Of a stretch of DNA of 64,000 nt, positions 45,478 to 53,252 are shown in pieces. The stretch is from Mycobacterium senriense. Its GTDB lineage: Bacteria; Actinomycetota; Actinomycetes; Mycobacteriales; Mycobacteriaceae. The position numbers and the translations under genes were made by a program. The DNA is taken from positions 3,534,001-3,598,000 of the forward strand of contig NZ_AP024828.1 in NCBI RefSeq assembly GCF_019668465.1, given 5' to 3'. The notes under the pieces were generated by a model that saw only the letters and a program-made list of their open reading frames with translations, searched no databases and was not told the DNA's origin. Every line of letters begins with the position of its first letter. The first letter of the stretch is position 1.

Positions 45478-45888
45478 TTACAGCTCCGGTTTCGCTAACT
45501 TCTTCGCTAGCTCATCGAGTTCGGCTTGGCGCTCACGCACCGCGCACCCGCGCCGACCGATGCCCGCACCCTGCAGAATGGCCTCCGGCAGCGCATCGCT
45601 GCGCAACCTGCTGTTGGCGTAATGGATTGCGGCATCGATCATTTCGATGTACCGCTCCGCGTCATCCTCTGCGCAGGAGCCCTCGATGCGCTGGACTTCG
45701 TCCCAACACGGATAGGAAGAATACCGGGCATCGAGTTGCTGCTGAGAGACCTGCGTTCCGAAATAACACCGCCAATCGCGGCTCAACCAACCCCTCGTCT
45801 TGACTACGACTTTGATTCGATTGCCAACGCCAGCTATGAACCTCGGCTCCCCGACGCGCACCACTGGCTGCCACTCATTCGACGCCAT
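45478..45888 (-). CDS. Hypothetical protein, 136 residues
   Basis: A soluble protein with an N-terminal beta-rich part (EWQPVVRVGEPRFIAGVGNRIKVVVKTRG), a WCYFGTQ-like middle and two charged helices at the C-terminus (residues 70-95 and 115-135). Three Cys are spread along the chain. No domain recognised. ATG at 45888 has an AGGGG site nine bases upstream. It lies alone in a variable stretch of below-average GC, with AT-rich DNA downstream; horizontal origin is possible. Confidence 0.62.
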   Translation of the reverse strand: MASNEWQPVVRVGEPRFIAGVGNRIKVVVKTRGWLSRDWRCYFGTQVSQQQLDARYSSYPCWDEVQRIEGSCAEDDAERYIEMIDAAIHYANSRLRSDALPEAILQGAGIGRRGCAVRERQAELDELAKKLAKPEL

Positions 45889-46320
45889 ATATCGCCAACC
45901 CCTCGAAGAGAAGACGCTCTAAGTATTGATCTCCCCGTGAGCGTCATCTGCTCGTTTTGACACGCTGTTCCCAGAACGATTAAACCGCAAACTCTTGGCG
46001 CTGACTTCGACTTTTGTGCATTCGTCAAAAGGTATGGAAACTGCCCGGATGCATTACCGGCGGTTCCGTGCCAGGGCTCTGCGACCCTTCCTGGCGAGCG
46101 CGAAAATATGGCCGTGACCTGCGTCACTGGTGCATTCGCCGCTCGGGCACCGTCGGAACATCAGGACGTGACTTCACCGACCCGCTAGCAGGTTGGTGAC
46201 GCCCGGTCGAGTCTGTCGGCCGGGCCCAAGGATCCGTTGAGGATCCGCCAAGACGCGCTCCGCAAGCTCATGTCAGCTCGAAAGGGCTTCTCCACTCGGC
46301 ATCGACGCTAGGAGCAACTC
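45889..46320. other. Intergenic stretch with short repeats
   Basis: No gene seen in these 432 bases. It contains a direct repeat GGATCCG at 46230-46236 and 46241-46247 (11-base period), a small dyad GTGAC/GTCAC near 46113-46126, and a GCCCGG/CCGGGC pair near 46201-46225 that could form a hairpin. The right end holds AGGAG, the ribosome binding site of the next small gene. Composition in the left 100 bases is lower in GC than the average. Confidence 0.45.
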
Positions 46321-46611
46321 ATGCGGACAACGGGGTACAGGACGACGCGCTCCGGGACCATGGCGTACCGGGCGTACGCACGGACCCGCAATCAAAGAAT
46401 CGGATACGCCCGGCTGATGCTGGTCTCCGTCGCGACGGCCGGGTTGATCGGCCTGGGTATCGGTGTCGCCAGCCTCGATCGACCGCTGGCCGGCCGGCAT
46501 TGTTCCGTTCCGGACGTGACCACGCATGACGCAACCGGCCTCACATTGTCGTGCAGCCCGGCGTCGACGGGAAACCGTGACTCGGTGTGGCAGTATGTCC
46601 CGGCGTCGTAG
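46321..46611 (+). CDS. Small secreted or membrane-anchored protein, 96 residues
   Basis: The N-terminal 30 residues are rich in Arg, Tyr and Thr. One hydrophobic helix follows (about 32-52, LMLVSVATAGLIGLGIGVASL), then a short outer part with two Cys about 20 residues apart (HCSVPD...LSCSPAS) ending DSVWQYV. This arrangement resembles small mycobacterial exported proteins with one disulfide; I know no function. ATG at 46321 has AGGAG six bases upstream, which supports translation. It precedes the PfpI gene by 193 bases on the same strand. Confidence 0.62.
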   Translation: MRTTGYRTTRSGTMAYRAYARTRNQRIGYARLMLVSVATAGLIGLGIGVASLDRPLAGRHCSVPDVTTHDATGLTLSCSPASTGNRDSVWQYVPAS

Positions 46612-46804
46612 CCCCGATAGGCCAAGTGGCGCAGCGCGTTTCGGTCGGGTCGAATGCGCTGGGGGTGCCCAGCTGGGCAAGGACGAACGAGCGCCACCAC
46701 CCGTCGATGCCTGCCGGGCCCGCAGCGGGTCGCAGCGTTTGACCCCGAGCACCGGATGGACGACGCTTGAGCGCATTCCACTGCGGAGCGAACAGGAGTA
46801 TGTG

Positions 46805-47497
46805 ATGGCGAAGGTGCTGTTCGTGGTCACGGGCGCGAGCTATTGGACCCTGAAGGACGGCACCAGGCATCCGACGGGCTACTGGGCCGAGGAGTTCGCG
46901 GCGCCCTACCGCGAGCTCACCGGCGCCGGTCACGAGGTCGTCGTTGCCACACCGAACGGTGTTGTGCCGCACGTTGATGCGATGAGCCTGCGGCCGTCGA
47001 TGGCCGGTAGCGAGAAGATCGCGATGGAGCTGGAGGAGATCCTGAAGTCGGCCGAGGAATTGCGCCGGCCCATCGAACTGGCCGATGCCCGCCTCGAGGA
47101 CTATGACGCCGTCTATTACCCGGGCGGGCACGGCCCGATGGAGGACCTGTGGCGCGACGCCGACTCCGGCCGGCTGCTGATCGCGGCTCTCGCCTCCGGC
47201 AAGCCGCTGGCGATCGTGTGCCACGCGCCGGTCGCCATGCTGGCCACTCGGCGACATGGCGTCTCGCCGTTTGCCGGGTACAAGGTCACGGCCTACACCA
47301 ACGACGAGGAGGACGCGGTCGGGCTGCGGGAGATGGCCCCGTGGACCGCGGAGGACGAACTGGTGAAGATGGGCGTCGAGTTCTCCCGCGGCGAGGTCTG
47401 GAAGCCGTATACGGTCCACGACCGAAATCTCTTCACCGGCCAGAACCCGGCCTCCGCCAGGCCGTTGGCGCGCGAATTCATGAAGGAACTCGGTTAG
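46805..47497 (+). CDS. DJ-1/PfpI family protein (Hsp31-like glyoxalase/deglycase)
   Basis: The 230-residue protein has the DJ-1/PfpI fold with nucleophile-elbow IVCHAP (Cys139, His140) and an early acid pair in GYWAEEF (Glu29/Glu30). The YYPGGHGPMEDL strand and YTNDEEDAVG insertion match the Hsp31/glyoxalase III branch, which converts methylglyoxal to lactate or acts as a chaperone. No signal peptide. ATG at 46805 follows AGGAG at 46794-46798; a much longer upstream frame has no support. Convergent with the cutinase gene, seven bases apart. Confidence 0.9.
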   Translation: MAKVLFVVTGASYWTLKDGTRHPTGYWAEEFAAPYRELTGAGHEVVVATPNGVVPHVDAMSLRPSMAGSEKIAMELEEILKSAEELRRPIELADARLEDYDAVYYPGGHGPMEDLWRDADSGRLLIAALASGKPLAIVCHAPVAMLATRRHGVSPFAGYKVTAYTNDEEDAVGLREMAPWTAEDELVKMGVEFSRGEVWKPYTVHDRNLFTGQNPASARPLAREFMKELG

Positions 47498-47503
47498 GCG
47501 ACC

Positions 47504-48187
47504 TCAGAGGTGGCCGGCCACGAAAGTGGCGGCCTGACCGGGCATTCCGGACCCCTGGTAGGACAGGTCCGCCGCCGAGAACATCTCGTCGTGCGACGGC
47601 AGCGCCAGGGGTCCGCCCGGAGTGCACACCGGGTCGCCGGGCGCACACAGGTCGATGGCCTTCGCGCCGTACCACGGGCTGACACCACTCACCGGTGCCC
47701 CGAGATACCGGGCCGACGGATTGCCGAACAGGGCCAGCGCCGCCACATGGTCGGCTTCGTCGGCCGTCAGGATCTGAGGATTCAGGCCCGCGATGGAAGC
47801 CTGGGCGATGGTGATCAGATCCATCACCATCGCGCCCTGCGAATAGCCGCCGAGCACCAATTTGGTGTTGGGGCAGTTCGCCACCATGGACTGAACGTGC
47901 GCGTGGGCGTCGCCGGCGCCGGCCGACGCGGACGGGGCGAAATCCTCGCCGGCTGGGTAGTTGACCGCATACACCCCGAGGGACCGCCCACCGATCTGGG
48001 AGCGCAGCGAGTCGATGAATGCCTGTCCGACCCCGCCGACGCCGGGTGGCTCGGCGGTGCCGCGGGCGAACGTCACCTCGACGTCGGGACACGGCGCGGC
48101 GGACGCGGAAATCGGTGGGCAGAGCAGCGCGGCCCAGGTCGCCACCACCGCGATACCGAATAAACGCGTCAACCGGCGTGCGTTCAC
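47504..48187 (-). CDS. Secreted cutinase family esterase
   Basis: The 227-residue alpha/beta hydrolase has a Sec signal peptide (RR then hydrophobic 10-22, cleavage near SASAAPC) and the cutinase signature GGYSQGAMV with Ser116. The other triad members are visible as CAPGDPVC (Asp) and LPSHDEM (His); four Cys give the two expected disulfides. It is of the Cfp21/Cut2 type that hydrolyses lipid esters outside the cell. The GTG at 48187 gives a compact signal peptide; a TTG seven codons upstream is the alternative, and neither has a good ribosome binding site. Confidence 0.92.
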   Translation of the reverse strand: MNARRLTRLFGIAVVATWAALLCPPISASAAPCPDVEVTFARGTAEPPGVGGVGQAFIDSLRSQIGGRSLGVYAVNYPAGEDFAPSASAGAGDAHAHVQSMVANCPNTKLVLGGYSQGAMVMDLITIAQASIAGLNPQILTADEADHVAALALFGNPSARYLGAPVSGVSPWYGAKAIDLCAPGDPVCTPGGPLALPSHDEMFSAADLSYQGSGMPGQAATFVAGHL

Positions 48188-48200
48188 GCTCCAGATGCTA

Positions 48201-48217
48201 ATTGACAAGCTGTCGAT
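48201..48217. promoter_or_regulatory. Near-perfect dyad upstream of the cutinase gene
   Basis: ATTGACA (48201-48207) and TGTCGAT (48211-48217) are reverse complements with one mismatch around AGC, 14 bases upstream of the GTG at 48187. It may be an operator; it also overlaps the alternative TTG start, which makes that start less likely. Confidence 0.35.
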
Positions 48218-48227
48218 AAGGAGCGGT

Positions 48228-48260
48228 GCTCGGGGCAGCAGGTGAACCGACCACCCGAGC
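48228..48260 (-). terminator. Candidate hairpin after tRNA-Arg
   Basis: GCTCGGG (48228-48234) can pair with CCCGAGC (48254-48260) over a 19-base loop, starting four bases after the tRNA 3' end on the minus strand. There is no T-run, so if it terminates it is of the U-less kind. Confidence 0.25.
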
Positions 48261-48264
48261 CGGG

Positions 48265-48338
48265 TGCCCCCGGCACGACTCGAACGTGCGACCTAGGGAT
48301 TAGAAGGCCCTTGCTCTATCCACCTGAGCTACGGAGGC
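48265..48338 (-). tRNA. tRNA-Arg (anticodon TCT)
   Basis: Read on the minus strand: acceptor GCCTCCG/CGGGGGC with a G-T pair, D-arm GCTCAGGTGGATAGAGC, anticodon loop CTTCTAA with TCT (reads AGA), T-arm GCACGTTCGAGTCGTGC, discriminator A. The 3' CCA is not encoded. Confidence 0.96.
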
Positions 48339-48524
48339 AATGTGCAGGTCAGTCTATCCAACCGCGCTCGCCGATCCGCCTGCACGCCGCCACGCGCACG
48401 AAAACCCTTCCCGCGCCGCGTTTATCGGTTATCGTGAAAAACCTCGACACACGTACAAAACCGGCCGGACATCGGCCGTTAACCGCGACGAGGCGTGTGC
48501 ATAACGTCGAGAGGTGACGTTTCA

Positions 48525-49772
48525 ATGAGCGTGGCCAGTAATCAGTCTTCGCCCCGCGCATGGGCGGGCGCCCAGGCGGCACGCCTGGCGGCCGAGGCCA
48601 GGGGTGTCTATCAGCTCGGCAACCTGGTGCTACGCGGCGGGCCGTTCGCCCTGGGCTGTTTCGCCGGATGGCTGTTCACCGAGTTTCCCCCGCACGTTCT
48701 TACCGGGCACGCGCTGTCGCGGGTCTCGCACCCGTCCGTCGGCCGGGTCGGCATGACGCTGGCCGCCCAGCGGGCGGACAAGACCCTCACCACGTCGCTG
48801 GAGGAGGCCTTCGGCCCCGAGTTTCGTGAGCAGGTGTGTCACCCCGCCGCGGTGGGCGCCCTGTGCGCCCCGCGCGGAGGCCTGTTGGGCCGGCCCGGCC
48901 CGCACCGCCGGTACGCCGCGCAGACCTCCGACATATCTTATGGCCCCAGCGCACGCGACCACCTGCTCGATATCTGGCGGCGCGATGACCTGGCCCCCGG
49001 CTGCCGCGCACCGGTCCTGATCCAGGTGCCCGGCGGCGCGTGGACACTGAACGGCCGGCGCCCACAGGCCTACACCCTGATGAGCCGCATGGTCCAGCTC
49101 GGCTGGATCTGCGTCTCGATCGACTACAGCAAGAGCCCGCGCGCCACCTTCCCCGCGCACCTGATGGACGTGAAGAGGGCGATCGCCTGGGTGCGGGAGA
49201 ACATCGCCGACTACGGCGGCGACCCCGACTTCATCGCGATCACCGGCGGTTCGGCGGGCGGGCACCTGGCCTCCCTGGCGGCCCTCACCCCGAACGATCC
49301 CACCTTCCAACCGGGCTTCGAAGACGCCGACACCACCGTGCAAGCCGTGGCGCCCTACTACGGCGTCTACGACTTCACCGACTTCGAGAACATGCACCCG
49401 CTGATGCTGCCGTTCCTCGAGCAGTTCGTGATGAAGGCCCGCTACGCCGACGAGCCCGAACGCTTCACGTCGGCGTCGCCGGTTTCCTACGTGCACAGCG
49501 ACGCCCCGCCCTTCTTCGTGCTGCACGGCGAGAAGGACGAATTGGTGCCCAGCGGCCAGGCCCGTGCCTTTTGCGCGGCGCTGCGCGCGGCCGGCGCAGC
49601 CACTGTGGCCCAGGCCGAACTCGGCAACGCCCACCACGCTTTCGACATCACGCCGACGGTTCGGTCGCGGCTGGCCGCCGATGCGGTCGCCGATTTCCTC
49701 GGCGTCGTCTATGGGCGGCGTGTCAGCTTGCTCCTGGATTCGCTGCCCCTGTCGGCCACTTCGGCCAGCTGA
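48525..49772 (+). CDS. lipQ: Carboxylesterase/lipase LipQ (Rv2485c homologue)
   Basis: The 415-residue alpha/beta hydrolase is of the hormone-sensitive-lipase-like Lip family. The nucleophile elbow is ITGGSAGGHLAS; Asp in HGEKDELVP and His in NAHHAFD complete the triad. The usual HGGG oxyanion motif is VPGGAW here, with Pro in place of His, an unusual variation. A hydrophobic stretch near residues 45-62 may anchor it to the membrane. ATG at 48525 with GAGAGG upstream; a start ten codons earlier is less likely. It leads the block of acyl-lipid genes, with a 130-base gap before WS/DGAT. Confidence 0.93.
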   Translation: MSVASNQSSPRAWAGAQAARLAAEARGVYQLGNLVLRGGPFALGCFAGWLFTEFPPHVLTGHALSRVSHPSVGRVGMTLAAQRADKTLTTSLEEAFGPEFREQVCHPAAVGALCAPRGGLLGRPGPHRRYAAQTSDISYGPSARDHLLDIWRRDDLAPGCRAPVLIQVPGGAWTLNGRRPQAYTLMSRMVQLGWICVSIDYSKSPRATFPAHLMDVKRAIAWVRENIADYGGDPDFIAITGGSAGGHLASLAALTPNDPTFQPGFEDADTTVQAVAPYYGVYDFTDFENMHPLMLPFLEQFVMKARYADEPERFTSASPVSYVHSDAPPFFVLHGEKDELVPSGQARAFCAALRAAGAATVAQAELGNAHHAFDITPTVRSRLAADAVADFLGVVYGRRVSLLLDSLPLSATSAS

Positions 49773-49902
49773 GCCCGGGTCGCGGTACCTGCCGCTTCTT
49801 TCACCGGCGCGGTAACCCGACTAGCGTTGGGTAGACCGTTGGGGTGGGTGGGTCCAAGGCAGGAGGCTTGATCGACGGTGACAACGTTGGCGCGTCGAGC
49901 TG

Positions 49903-51378
49903 ATGACCATGTCTGAGTCCGTCGAGACGATCAGGTTGTCCGACGAACTAGGGCCCGTCGACTACCTACTGCACAGGGGAGAGGCCAACCCGCGCACCCG
50001 CTCGGGGATCATGGCGCTCGAGCTCCTGGACACCACGCCGGACTGGGAACAGTTCCGCGCCCGATTCGAAGGCGCCTCGCGACGGGTGCTGCGGCTGCGG
50101 CAGAAGGTCGTCGTGCCGACCCTGCCGACCGCGGCGCCGCGCTGGGTGGTCGATCCCGACTTCAACCTCGATTTTCATGTGCGTCGGGTGCGGGTGTCCG
50201 AACCCGGCACGCTGCGTGAGGTATTCGATCTCGCCGAGGTCACCCTGCAGTCGCCGATGGACATCTCGCGGCCGCTGTGGACGGCCACCCTGGTCGAGGG
50301 GCTGGCCGACGGCAAGGCCGCGACGCTGCTGCATGTCAGCCACGCCGTCACCGACGGCGTGGGCGGGGTTCAGATGTTCTCCGAGATCTACGATCTCGAG
50401 CGCAATCCGCCGGCCAAGCCGACGCTGCCGCTGCCCGTCCCGCAAGATCTCTCGTCCAACGATCTGATGCGCCAGGGCATTAACCACCTGCCCTTCGCCG
50501 TGGTCGGCGGCGTCATGAACGCACTGTCCGGCGCGGTCTCGGCGGCCGGGCGGGCGGTTCTGGAACCGACCGCCACCGTGTCGGGGATCGTCGGGTACGC
50601 CATGTCGGGGATGCGGGTGCTCAACCGCGCCGCCGAGCCGTCGCCGTTGCTGCGGCGGCGCAGCCTGGCCACCCGCAGCGAGGCGATCGATATCCCGCTC
50701 GCCGACCTGCACAAGGCCGCCAAAGCCGGCGGCGGGTCGATCAACGACGCCTACCTGGCCGGGCTGTGCGGCGCCCTGCGCCGCTACCACCAGGCGTTCG
50801 GCGTGCCGATCAACACGCTGCCGATGGCGGTGCCGGTCAACCTGCGGGCCGAGGCGGATACGGCCGGTGGCAACCGATTTACCGGCGTCAACCTCGCGGC
50901 GCCGATCGGCACCGTCGATCCCGTCTCGCGGATGAAAAAGATTCGCGCTCAGATGACGCAACGCCGCGACGAGCCCGCGATGAACATCATCGGTTCTTTC
51001 GCCCCGGTGCTCAGCGTCTTGCCCACCGCGGTGCTGGAAGGAATCACCGGCTCGGTGATCGGCTCCGACGTGCAGGCCAGCAACGTCCCCGTCTTCCCGG
51101 GAGACACCTTCATCGCCGGCGCAAAAGTCTTGCGGCAGTACGGCATCGGTCCGCTGCCCGGAGTGGCGATGATGGTGGTGCTGATCTCGCGGGGTGGCTG
51201 GTGCACCATCACCGTGCGCTACGACAGGGCCGCGGTGCGCAACGAGGCGTTGTTCGCCCAATGCCTGCTCGAAGGCTTCGACGAAATCCTGGCGCTGGCC
51301 GGTGACCCCCCAACGCGGGCGGTGCCCGCCTCATTCGTCGAACCGGCCGTGTCGTCTCGATCGGCGGCGAGCTCGTGA
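49903..51378 (+). CDS. WS/DGAT family acyltransferase (Rv2484c homologue)
   Basis: The 491-residue enzyme condenses acyl-CoA with diacylglycerol or a fatty alcohol. The catalytic motif is HAVTDG (His147, Asp151) in SHAVTDGVGG, intact. Other family segments are LGPVDYLLHRGE (start), MAVPVNLRAEADTAGGNRFTGVN near 305-330 and a C-terminal YDRAAVRNEALF. No signal peptide. The ATG at 49903 has no close ribosome binding site (AGGAGG lies 36 bases upstream at 49861-49866); an ATG two codons later is possible. It overlaps plsC as GTGA and is probably one operon with plsC and plsB2. Confidence 0.93.
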   Translation: MTMSESVETIRLSDELGPVDYLLHRGEANPRTRSGIMALELLDTTPDWEQFRARFEGASRRVLRLRQKVVVPTLPTAAPRWVVDPDFNLDFHVRRVRVSEPGTLREVFDLAEVTLQSPMDISRPLWTATLVEGLADGKAATLLHVSHAVTDGVGGVQMFSEIYDLERNPPAKPTLPLPVPQDLSSNDLMRQGINHLPFAVVGGVMNALSGAVSAAGRAVLEPTATVSGIVGYAMSGMRVLNRAAEPSPLLRRRSLATRSEAIDIPLADLHKAAKAGGGSINDAYLAGLCGALRRYHQAFGVPINTLPMAVPVNLRAEADTAGGNRFTGVNLAAPIGTVDPVSRMKKIRAQMTQRRDEPAMNIIGSFAPVLSVLPTAVLEGITGSVIGSDVQASNVPVFPGDTFIAGAKVLRQYGIGPLPGVAMMVVLISRGGWCTITVRYDRAAVRNEALFAQCLLEGFDEILALAGDPPTRAVPASFVEPAVSSRSAASS

Positions 51379-53252
51379 GTGCCTCGAAAGAGCAGGGGGA
51401 CAAGGGCGAAACCCCCACAGGGGACATGCGGTTGCCCGGCTCGGTGGCCGAGATCATGGCCAGCCCCGCGGGCCCGAAGATCGGCGCGTTCTTCGACCTG
51501 GACGGGACATTGGTCGCCGGGTTCACCGCGGTCATCCTGACCCAGGAGCGGCTGCTGCGCCGCGACATGGGCGTGGGGGAGTTGCTCGGCATGGTGCAGG
51601 CCGGCCTGAGTCACACGCTGGGTCGTATCGAGTTCGAGGACCTCATCGGTAAGGCCGCCGCGGCGCTGACCGGGCGACTCCTCGACGACCTGGAAGAGAT
51701 CGGCGAGCGACTGTTCGTCCAGCGGATCGAGTCGCGGATCTACCCGGAGATGCGCGAGCTGGTGCGTGCTCACGTGGCCCGTGGCCACACCGTGGTGCTC
51801 AGCTCCTCGGCGCTGACCATCCAGGTCAACCCCGTCGCGCGTTTCCTCGGAATCTCCAACATGCTCACCAATAAGTTCGAGACCACCGAGGACGGCATGC
51901 TCACGGGCAGCGTCAAGAAGCCGATTCTGTGGGGTCCAGGCAAAGCGGCTGCGGTACAGCGCTTTGCCGCCGAGCACGACATCGATCTCAAGGACAGCTA
52001 CTTCTACGCCGACGGTGACGAGGACGTCGCCCTGATGTACCTGGTCGGCAATCCGCGGCCGACCAATCCCGAAGGCAAGATGGCCGCGGTGGCCAAGCGC
52101 CGCGGTTGGCCGATCCTGCGATTCAGTAGCCGTGGTCCCGTGGGCCTGCGCCGGCAGGTGCGCACCCTCGCCGGACTCGGCTCGATCGTCCCCGTCGGGG
52201 CTGGTGCGGTGGCGATGGGTGTGTTGACCGGTAACCGGCGGCGGGGCGCCAATTTCTTCACCTCCGTTTTTTCCCAAACGGTGCTCGCCACCACGGGAGT
52301 ACGTCTCAATGTCGTCGGGAAAGAAAATCTCACCGCGCAACGGCCGGCCGTCTTTATCTACAACCACCGCAACCAAGTTGACCCGGTCATCGCCGGCTCG
52401 CTGGTGAACGACAACTGGGTTGCCGTAGCCAAGAAGGAACTGCAGAAGAATCCGATCATGGCCCTGCTCGGTAAGGCGTTGGACGGTGTGTTCATCGACC
52501 GGGACGATTCGGCCGCGGCGCTGGAGACGATGCGCACGGTCGAAGAGAGAGCCAAGAGCGGGCTTTCTATCGTGATGGCCCCGGAAGGTACCCGGCTGGA
52601 CACCACCGAGGTCGGTCCCTTCAAAAAAGGCCCCTTCCGTCTCGCGATGGCCGCGGGCATCCCGATCGTCCCGATCGTGATCCGCAACGCCGAGCTCGTC
52701 GCCGCCCGCAACTCGACCGTCATCAACCCGGGCACGGTCGACGTCGCGGTCTTCCCGCCGATCTCGGTGCAGGACTGGACGCTCGACACCCTGCCCGACC
52801 GCATCGCCGAGGTGCGCCAGCTGTACCTGGACACCCTCGCTAACTGGCCCGTCGACGACCTGCCCGAGGTCGACCTGTACGCCGAAAAGGAGGCGGCAGA
52901 GAACGCCCAGAGCCGGACCAAATCACCCGCCAAGAAGGCGCCGGCCAAGAAGGCGCCTGCCAAGAAGGCGCATGCCGCACCGGCGAAGAAGGCGGCACCG
53001 GCCAAGAAGGCTCCGGCGAAGAAGGCCGCACCGGCGAAAAAGGCCGCACCGGCGAAGAAGGCCGCACCGGCGAAGAAGGCGGCGGCGAAGAAGTCGGCAC
53101 CGGCGAAGAAGGCGGCACCGAAAGCCGCACCGCCCAACCCAAATCGCCACGAGTCCCAGGCCGCCCTCAAAGACGGTGAGGTACAACGACCCGCCGGCAA
53201 CGCCGCCGTGGACGCCGAGCCATCCGAATCGCCGCCCCGAGGGCATCCGTGA
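51375..53252 (+). CDS. plsC: HAD hydrolase-acyltransferase fusion PlsC with a Lys-Ala-Pro repeat tail (Rv2483c homologue)
   Basis: Bifunctional protein of 625 residues. Residues 35-240 are a HAD/SerB-type phosphatase with FFDLDGTL (Asp41, Asp43) and [11 protein letters not shown]. Residues 300-500 are a 1-acylglycerol-3-phosphate acyltransferase with NHRNQVD (His331, Asp336) and APEGTRLD. Residues 516-588 are a low-complexity tail built of [11 protein letters not shown] units, like the C-terminus of mycobacterial HupB. The tail is encoded by nearly identical 15-18 base units at about 52925-53130 and could vary in length between strains. It is longer than M. tuberculosis PlsC (580 residues). 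GTG at 51375 overlaps the WS/DGAT stop, and its stop overlaps plsB2. Confidence 0.95.
   Translation: MSASKEQGDKGETPTGDMRLPGSVAEIMASPAGPKIGAFFDLDGTLVAGFTAVILTQERLLRRDMGVGELLGMVQAGLSHTLGRIEFEDLIGKAAAALTGRLLDDLEEIGERLFVQRIESRIYPEMRELVRAHVARGHTVVLSSSALTIQVNPVARFLGISNMLTNKFETTEDGMLTGSVKKPILWGPGKAAAVQRFAAEHDIDLKDSYFYADGDEDVALMYLVGNPRPTNPEGKMAAVAKRRGWPILRFSSRGPVGLRRQVRTLAGLGSIVPVGAGAVAMGVLTGNRRRGANFFTSVFSQTVLATTGVRLNVVGKENLTAQRPAVFIYNHRNQVDPVIAGSLVNDNWVAVAKKELQKNPIMALLGKALDGVFIDRDDSAAALETMRTVEERAKSGLSIVMAPEGTRLDTTEVGPFKKGPFRLAMAAGIPIVPIVIRNAELVAARNSTVINPGTVDVAVFPPISVQDWTLDTLPDRIAEVRQLYLDTLANWPVDDLPEVDLYAEKEAAENAQSRTKSPAKKAPAKKAPAKKAHAAPAKKAAPAKKAPAKKAAPAKKAAPAKKAAPAKKAAAKKSAPAKKAAPKAAPPNPNRHESQAALKDGEVQRPAGNAAVDAEPSESPPRGHP
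52925..53130 (+). repeat. In-frame tandem repeats coding PAKKA units
   Basis: About a dozen copies of 15-18 base units of the form GCACCGGCGAAGAAGGCC run in frame inside plsC. Codons alternate only slightly (GCC or GCG for Ala), so slippage and recombination can change the copy number in steps that keep the frame. Confidence 0.8.

Noticed and set aside
49878..49916. 12-codon upstream frame (GTG start after AGGAGG) overlapping the WS/DGAT start
   Set aside because: The spacing from AGGAGG to GTG is 11 bases and the frame ends inside the gene, so a leader peptide is possible. With a single sequence there is no way to distinguish it from chance.
52925..53130. CRISPR-like repeat array
   Set aside because: Units are contiguous, 15-18 bases, in frame and code for PAKKA; there are no spacers and no cas genes.
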